Program-made: the position numbers and the translations under genes
From: Paractinoplanes deccanensis
GTDB taxonomy: Bacteria; Actinomycetota; Actinomycetes; Mycobacteriales; Micromonosporaceae
Direction: 5' to 3'
Assembly (NCBI RefSeq): GCF_016862115.1
Contig: NZ_BOMI01000199.1
Span: 1 to 56,453 of the forward strand
DNA length: 56,453 bases
Shown: positions 52,058-56,453 of the stretch, one piece after another
Position numbering within the stretch: the first letter of the stretch is position 1
How the letters are laid out: each line of letters begins with the position of its first letter
Notes under the pieces: model-generated
Databases searched by the model: none
What the model was told of the DNA's origin: nothing
Seen by the model: the letters and a program-made list of their open reading frames with translations, nothing else

Positions 52058-53847
52058 TCACGGAACGTGTTCGTGGAGCAGTGGATCTCGCCCTCGGAGA
52101 CGTGCGCGGAGGTGAGGTCGTCCACGAAGGTGACCCGGTATCCGATTGTGGCCAGCGCGCTGGTGGCGGCGTCCTCGAACACGTCTCTGCCGTGCAGCAA
52201 CGGGCCGTACGGCTTCGGGGCGACGTAGCGGTGGCCGGCCGCCACCAGGCCGTTGATCAGGTTGGGGGTCTCGCCTACGCCGTCGCGGCGGGCGTTGAGC
52301 GCGGCTATCGCCTTGTCCTTCTCCGGGCCGTCGTCCATGCCGTCGATCGCCGACTTGTCGAGAGCCCAGTCCAGCCCGCGGGCGGTGAACAGCACCGGGA
52401 TGCGGACGATCCGGTCCGGCGTCAGCCCGAGCCGTGCGACGTTCTCGGCGATCCTGCGGGCGGCGATCCGGTTGGTGTCGGTGAACTGCCCGTCGGCCCG
52501 GAACTCGGCGATCGTGCGGTGGTCGATCCGTTCGTCGTAGGGCCACTGAAGCGCCGGCAGGTCGCCGTGCAGCTTCTCGCTCTGCGGCACCTTGCTCAGC
52601 AGCGCCAGGCCCGCGGCCGGGTCGGCGACGATCGCCTTCCAGCCGCCCGCGACCGGCAGGAACTGGATGAACTCGTCGACGTGCCCGACGTTCAGCCAGC
52701 TCGTGTCGACCGTGACGACCTCCTGGGCACCCTGCGCGCGCAGGAAGGCCACGATCTGCGCGGACGGCTTACCGCCCACGACCACCGTGCCGTTCGGGTG
52801 ACCCGGTGTCGGTGGCATGGTCTCCAGATTGCCCATCGAGTCGTACGTGTTGTCGTCGTCGGTCTCCGGCACGGGCACACCGGGCACGTGCGCGACCGCC
52901 ACATCCGGCCCCTTGAGCTGGGTGTACGCGACGCGGGCGGCCTGCCGATGCTGGTCGTTCACCGACGGGATCAGCACCCGCATGCCGACATCACCCATTC
53001 TTTGGTACGCCGGTTCGAACAGATCCTGCGTCCAGTCGTCGTCGCCACTGTCCAGAGTGGCGAGCGGCGCCACCTTCGCGGCCGCGGCACGCCACGCCTT
53101 GCCGTTGTCGTCCGAAGCCTTGTTGGTGAAGACGCGTTGGAGGCGCTGCGTGTTGAGCTGGGTGAGCACGGGCGCCTCACGCAGGCGTACCGCAGAGGTC
53201 TTGACCTTGCCGTCGGCAACGACGCTGAGCGTCACCACCGACGTGCCGTCCCAGGCAGCGCGGTCCCGCACCACATCAATGCCTTCGAGGGCGAGGTCGA
53301 CGCCGTGCCTCAGCTCGGCCGTGGACAGCGACGAGGCGACCTCCCAGCGGCCGCGCTTGACGAACAGCCGCACCTTGCCGGTCGCGGTGAGCGTCGCGGA
53401 GGCGTCCGCCGGGACGTCGGGCCAGGCCGTCACCCGCAGGCGAAACAGGTCGCGCTCGTCGGCGGCACCGTTCACGACCGTGTCGGCGGCATCGTTGCAC
53501 GCGGCCATCTGGCGGTCGGCCAGGTTCTGCTCGAGCCGGTGTGCGCGGCGCAGGGCCAGGTACCGTCTCTCCGCCTCCTGCTGGTCCGGCAGCTGGGAGA
53601 GCGCGTCCTTCTCGTCGGCGAAGCGCTGGTCGTTGGCCTCCTCGCGGGCCACCGCGTCCTTGGTGATGGTCCGGGCGGAGGCGCGGCACGCGTTGGCGTC
53701 GTCGTCGATGTTGGCCAGGAACATCCCACCCGGGGTGACCGCGCCCAGCTGGGCGCCGCCGGTCTCGCCGGCCGACGCGGCCAGGGGCACCGCGGCCAGA
53801 GCCAGACCGGCGGCACCGGCCACCGCCCCGATGATGTGTCGTCTCAT
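52042..53847 (-). CDS. Secreted bacterial peptidylarginine deiminase (PAD)
   Basis: A 601-aa protein with signal peptide RHIIGAVAGAAGLALAAVP, cleavage near ASA-GET. A middle domain resembles the calcium-binding PAD_M (MFLANIDDDANACR). The C-terminal deiminase domain holds all four catalytic positions of vertebrate PADs: Asp in DDDWTQDLFEPAY, His and Asp in WLNVGHVDEFIQFLP and Cys in GEIHCSTNTFRD. SMGNLETMPP matches the substrate-site GNLE strand. PADs convert protein arginine to citrulline in a calcium-dependent way. This is the PAD_C family, not the unrelated agmatine-deiminase-type enzyme of Porphyromonas. The vertebrate PAD_N domain is absent. Weak ribosome-binding site before ATG 53847. 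Its target, likely outside the cell, is unknown. Confidence 0.93.
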   Translation of the reverse strand: MRRHIIGAVAGAAGLALAAVPLAASAGETGGAQLGAVTPGGMFLANIDDDANACRASARTITKDAVAREEANDQRFADEKDALSQLPDQQEAERRYLALRRAHRLEQNLADRQMAACNDAADTVVNGAADERDLFRLRVTAWPDVPADASATLTATGKVRLFVKRGRWEVASSLSTAELRHGVDLALEGIDVVRDRAAWDGTSVVTLSVVADGKVKTSAVRLREAPVLTQLNTQRLQRVFTNKASDDNGKAWRAAAAKVAPLATLDSGDDDWTQDLFEPAYQRMGDVGMRVLIPSVNDQHRQAARVAYTQLKGPDVAVAHVPGVPVPETDDDNTYDSMGNLETMPPTPGHPNGTVVVGGKPSAQIVAFLRAQGAQEVVTVDTSWLNVGHVDEFIQFLPVAGGWKAIVADPAAGLALLSKVPQSEKLHGDLPALQWPYDERIDHRTIAEFRADGQFTDTNRIAARRIAENVARLGLTPDRIVRIPVLFTARGLDWALDKSAIDGMDDGPEKDKAIAALNARRDGVGETPNLINGLVAAGHRYVAPKPYGPLLHGRDVFEDAATSALATIGYRVTFVDDLTSAHVSEGEIHCSTNTFRDYLRP

Positions 53848-53984
53848 GGGAGTCGATGCTCGCAGCGACTTGTCAGGATCCGGTTTGCTCGCGAACGGCC
53901 GTCCACGCAGGCCGGGTCTGTCGAACCTGATGCTGGCCGGCACGCGCCTGTGTGGGCGGCCGCTGACGCCCGTGGGGTGCAGTT

Positions 53985-54926
53985 TCAGGCGGAGACCAGC
54001 ACGGGCTCGACGGCGAGGTTGGTGGTGAAGAAGCCGCGGAGCTCCTCGACGGCCGGGTCGACGTACTCCCGCTTGTCGTAGAGGTCGACGTGGCTGGCGC
54101 CCTCGATGAAGACCAGCTTCTTGGGCCCGACCGCCCGCTGGAACGAGTCGATGCTCATCCACGCGGTGACCGCCCGCCGCCCCACGATGACCAGGACGGG
54201 GCGCTGCCCGATGAGCGGGACCGCGGTCCACGCGTCGAACAGGGCGAGGTGGTCGATACTGGTCCAGGTGAGCAGCTTCGTGGAGCGCGGGTGCTGGCCG
54301 CGCGGGGTGCAGTAGTACTCGAAGCCCTCGTAGCCGTGCTCGCCACCGAGCGCCCGAGCCTGCTCGATGGTGTCGGGGAACAGCTGGAAGACCTGCCCGC
54401 CCTCGCCGTGCGCCTCGGCCGTGCGCGCCTTCGCGGCCGCGTCGAGCATGCCCTGAAAGACGGCCGGATCCTGGTCGCCGTCGGCACCGAGGCGGAACTG
54501 CCGGGCGATGTCGACGCCGCTGACCGTCGCGATGGCCTTGACCCGATGGTCGCTCGCCGTGGCGTTCATGGCGTAGCCGCCGGAGGCGCAGATGCCCAGC
54601 ATCCCGATGCGGTCCGCGTCGACCTCGGGCCGGGTGGTCAGGTAGGAGACGGCGGCCTTGTGGTCCTCGATGCGGTGGGCGGGGTCCTCCAGCCCTCGCG
54701 GCAGACCGGCCGACTCGCCTTGGTACGCGGCGTCGAACGCGATGGTGATGAAGCCCTGCTGGGCAAGAAGCGACGCGTAGAGGCCCGCCGCCTGTTCCTT
54801 GACCCCGGTCCCGGGGTGACCCACCACGATGGCCGGCAGCGGCCGGTCGCCCGCCCCGTCGGGCAGGTACAGGTTGGCGGCCAGCTCGATGCCTGCGCTG
54901 TCGAACTTCACGTCCATTTTCTGCAT
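53985..54926 (-). CDS. Dienelactone-hydrolase-like alpha/beta hydrolase
   Basis: A 313-aa cytoplasmic hydrolase: DVKFDSAGIELAANLYLPDG, then PAIVVGHPGTGVKEQAAGLYA, FDAAYQGES, a nucleophile elbow IGMLGICASGGYAMNA and a late EGASHVDLYDK with the His. The elbow has both Cys and Ser (G-I-C-A-S-G-G); relatives in this group are annotated as dienelactone hydrolase family, so the nucleophile is not certain. GAAGGA 5 nt before ATG 54926 decides the start; ATG 54917 is internal. It is a single gene between PAD and sortase with no clear operon partner. Confidence 0.88.
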   Translation of the reverse strand: MQKMDVKFDSAGIELAANLYLPDGAGDRPLPAIVVGHPGTGVKEQAAGLYASLLAQQGFITIAFDAAYQGESAGLPRGLEDPAHRIEDHKAAVSYLTTRPEVDADRIGMLGICASGGYAMNATASDHRVKAIATVSGVDIARQFRLGADGDQDPAVFQGMLDAAAKARTAEAHGEGGQVFQLFPDTIEQARALGGEHGYEGFEYYCTPRGQHPRSTKLLTWTSIDHLALFDAWTAVPLIGQRPVLVIVGRRAVTAWMSIDSFQRAVGPKKLVFIEGASHVDLYDKREYVDPAVEELRGFFTTNLAVEPVLVSA

Positions 54927-55096
54927 GACGTTCCTTCTCGGTGAGCTCGGTGCTTGCTCCACCACCATCGCTCCGCCGCGCCTCAGTGACCCCGGTAGCT
55001 CGCCCTGGCGCGGGCACGGGCACATCGGCACGGGGGTCCCGTGTCGCCGCCCCGGGTGGCTCGCTTCGACGACACCAAGCGCGCCCAGCTCCGGGC

Positions 55097-55669
55097 TCAG
55101 TGTGCTTTCATCTCGGGCGGCATGCCGGCATCGGCCGGCGATGGGTTGCGCGGCACCTTTCTCGCCAGCTCGGCGTGCACGATCAGCCGCTGATAGCGGT
55201 TGTACTTCGGGTTGCAGGTGGTGAGGGTGAGTAGCGCTTTCGTCGGCTTGACGCTGGGCTTGCCGGGCACCGCAGCGACGACTTCGACCTGGTTCGGCTT
55301 GACGATGTCCAGGTCGTACACCCTGTACACGTACCAACTGTCCCGGGTCTCGACGCCGATCACGTCGCCCGGCCGGAGCTCATCGAGCCGCCAGAAGATC
55401 TTCTTGATCCGGTGACCGGCCACCGAGAAATTGCCGATCTGCCCGGGCATGGCGGTCTCGGGGTAGTGGCCGGGCGCGTACTTGATGTCGTCCGGCCGCA
55501 CGCCGTTGACGACCACCCACTCCTTGTCGAACTTCGGTATGTAGAGGCGGCCGACGAGACTGTCGCCGGGTGCCGCCGGTCCTTGCGGGGCGCCGGCAGA
55601 CGGTGCCGCCGGCGGGCCGGCCCACGCCTGATCCAGTTCCCGCGCCAGGTTGTGCTGCTCGGACTGCAC
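55097..55669 (-). CDS. Class E sortase catalytic domain, membrane anchor missing
   Basis: A 190-aa class E (LAxTG-type) sortase domain: IPKFDKEWVVVNGV, APGHYPETAMPGQIGNFSVAGHR with the catalytic His, LLTLTTCNPKYNRYQRLIVHAEL with the Cys and Arg. Sortases covalently attach secreted proteins to peptidoglycan. Normal members have a cytoplasmic tail and a transmembrane helix before this domain. Here the frame upstream of GTG 55669 is open only to a stop near 55851 and is hydrophilic. A tail-like start (MTDFSDQPSSGSGEGRHR at ATG 55860) lies in a different frame. The gene therefore looks frameshifted and lacking its anchor, so it may be non-functional or an assembly error could be involved. Confidence 0.8.
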   Translation of the reverse strand: MQSEQHNLARELDQAWAGPPAAPSAGAPQGPAAPGDSLVGRLYIPKFDKEWVVVNGVRPDDIKYAPGHYPETAMPGQIGNFSVAGHRIKKIFWRLDELRPGDVIGVETRDSWYVYRVYDLDIVKPNQVEVVAAVPGKPSVKPTKALLTLTTCNPKYNRYQRLIVHAELARKVPRNPSPADAGMPPEMKAH

Positions 55670-56269
55670 CTTGGCTGAGTTATCGGCCTGTGCGCCTCCG
55701 CGTCTTCGCCAGGCGACGCGGCTGGCGCCACCTTTCGCGGCGGCAGCTCGGCGCTTTTCCCGGGGCGAGCCCTCTGCTTCGGTGCGGGAAGCATCCGGGT
55801 GGTCGCGCGGTGCCGGCCCTCGCCGGATCCGGATGACGGCTGATCAGAGAAATCCGTCATCGGATGGCCCGCGGGGATCGGAGGCTGGTCGATTCCTGGC
55901 GCGCCGACTTTGTCATCTTTTCCTTTACCGTTTCCTCCGTGCCCGGCCCAAATGGACAACGGCACCGCGCAACTACCTGGTCTACTCGCCTCGCTTAACG
56001 GCATCCATCGCCGTGAGTTCATCGGTCGTTGGAACCGGTACTCCACGCGCCGCCTGGTTTCCGGGGAACGTCGATCATGGCAAGATGGGCGATCACGTGT
56101 AGCCCCTCATGAGGACGTGTTTTCTGTCGCAAGGACGTACCCCTCCGTGGCTCCACGCCTATATTGGGCATCGCCCGGTACGCGGCAATCACCCATTTCG
56201 CGCCGAATCAACTGCCGTTCCCTACTGAGATCACCTCAGCACGAGCACTTCACGAGGAGGTACGGGGCA
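55670..56269. other. 600-bp region without a convincing gene
   Basis: Contains the out-of-frame remains of the sortase N-terminus (55860 down to about 55680, minus strand), then about 350 bp of less GC-rich sequence with no coding signal, leading to the promoter region of the DUF3311 gene. GAGGAGG at 56254-56260 is that gene's ribosome-binding site. Confidence 0.5.
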
Positions 56270-56453
56270 ATGGCGGAGCCAGAGACCAAAGCCCGCGACG
56301 ATCGCAGCCCGTGGAACTGGCTGCTGCTCATCCCGATCGTCGTGCCGGTCCTGCCCTTCATCTACAACTTCGACGAGCCGCGACTGTTCGGCTTTCCCGC
56401 CTTCTACTGGATCCAGTTCGCCCTTGTCCTCGTCGGCGTGGGCACGACGACCC
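56270..56453 (+). CDS. DUF3311 small membrane protein (partial)
   Basis: The frame starts at ATG with GAGGAGG 9 nt upstream and runs off the window. The 61 residues seen are MAEPETKARDDRSPWNW, a first helix LLLIPIVVPVLPFIYN, then FDEPRLFGFPAFYWIQF and a second helix. The short first helix and FGFPAFYWIQ pattern fit DUF3311, which usually precedes a sodium:solute symporter of the monocarboxylate (MctP) type and acts as its small partner. The symporter would lie just beyond the edge. Confidence 0.85.
   Translation, partial: MAEPETKARDDRSPWNWLLLIPIVVPVLPFIYNFDEPRLFGFPAFYWIQFALVLVGVGTTT

Noticed and set aside
55650..56102. Plus-strand frame of 150 codons near the right end
   Set aside because: No ribosome-binding site, no domain, and it runs antisense to the sortase region.

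Overview
The window is very GC-rich, and its gene content is that of a filamentous actinomycete: modular NRPS/PKS genes, secreted cellulases with CBM2 modules, a class E sortase, an F420-type luciferase-like oxidoreductase, GTG/TTG starts and CelR-type operators. Micromonosporaceae (Actinoplanes-like) is my best guess, but that is inference from style, not a database match. No tRNA, rRNA, CRISPR array, insertion sequence or replication origin was seen.

Region 1 (1-18696) is a hybrid NRPS/PKS cluster cut by the left edge. One arm runs leftward: P450, TenA/heme-oxygenase-like protein, PaiB-like FMN protein, a 3595-aa NRPS (C-A-T x3 plus a terminal C) and a PKS whose first domain is a KSQ (active-site Cys replaced by Gln). 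These genes are tightly packed or overlapping. The other arm runs rightward: methyltransferase, type II thioesterase, crotonyl-CoA carboxylase/reductase and a 59-aa MbtH-like protein. Read from the A domains, the peptide core is Val-like, unknown, Pro. The CCR should supply an alkylmalonyl-CoA extender. The order of assembly is not obvious because the NRPS ends in a lone, divergent C domain and the next PKS starts with a decarboxylating KS.

Region 2 (18720-26719) starts with an aldo/keto reductase behind a MerR-type promoter and then holds a cellulose regulon: a GH9 endoglucanase with two CBM4/9 and one CBM2 modules, a GH6 cellulase, a CE1-like esterase with CBM2, and a LacI/CelR-type repressor. 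Four near-identical 14-bp palindromes sit in front of these genes.

Region 3 (26843-34069) holds an unrecognised protein divergent from an XRE regulator, then a secreted 2053-aa RHS-repeat protein ending in a HINT autoprotease and a 129-aa toxin-like domain. No clear immunity gene is adjacent.

Region 4 (34323-48532) is a two-armed catabolic/uptake island around a LysR regulator. The left arm encodes a ketopantoate-reductase-like/rhodanese fusion, a GlcD-like FAD oxidase and a flavin reductase. The right arm encodes an alpha/beta hydrolase, an SsuD-like flavin monooxygenase, an acyl-CoA-dehydrogenase-like flavoprotein, a complete peptide/nickel-type ABC importer with a double ATPase, a relic of another monooxygenase, and a second LLM oxidoreductase. 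I infer scavenging of an organic sulfur compound.

Region 5 (48584-56453) contains an MFS/epoxide-hydrolase-like operon divergent from an MmyB-like regulator with a strong inverted-repeat operator, a decayed Rossmann-protein fragment, a secreted bacterial peptidylarginine deiminase, a dienelactone-hydrolase-like enzyme, a class E sortase lacking its membrane anchor, and the start of a DUF3311 membrane protein at the right edge.
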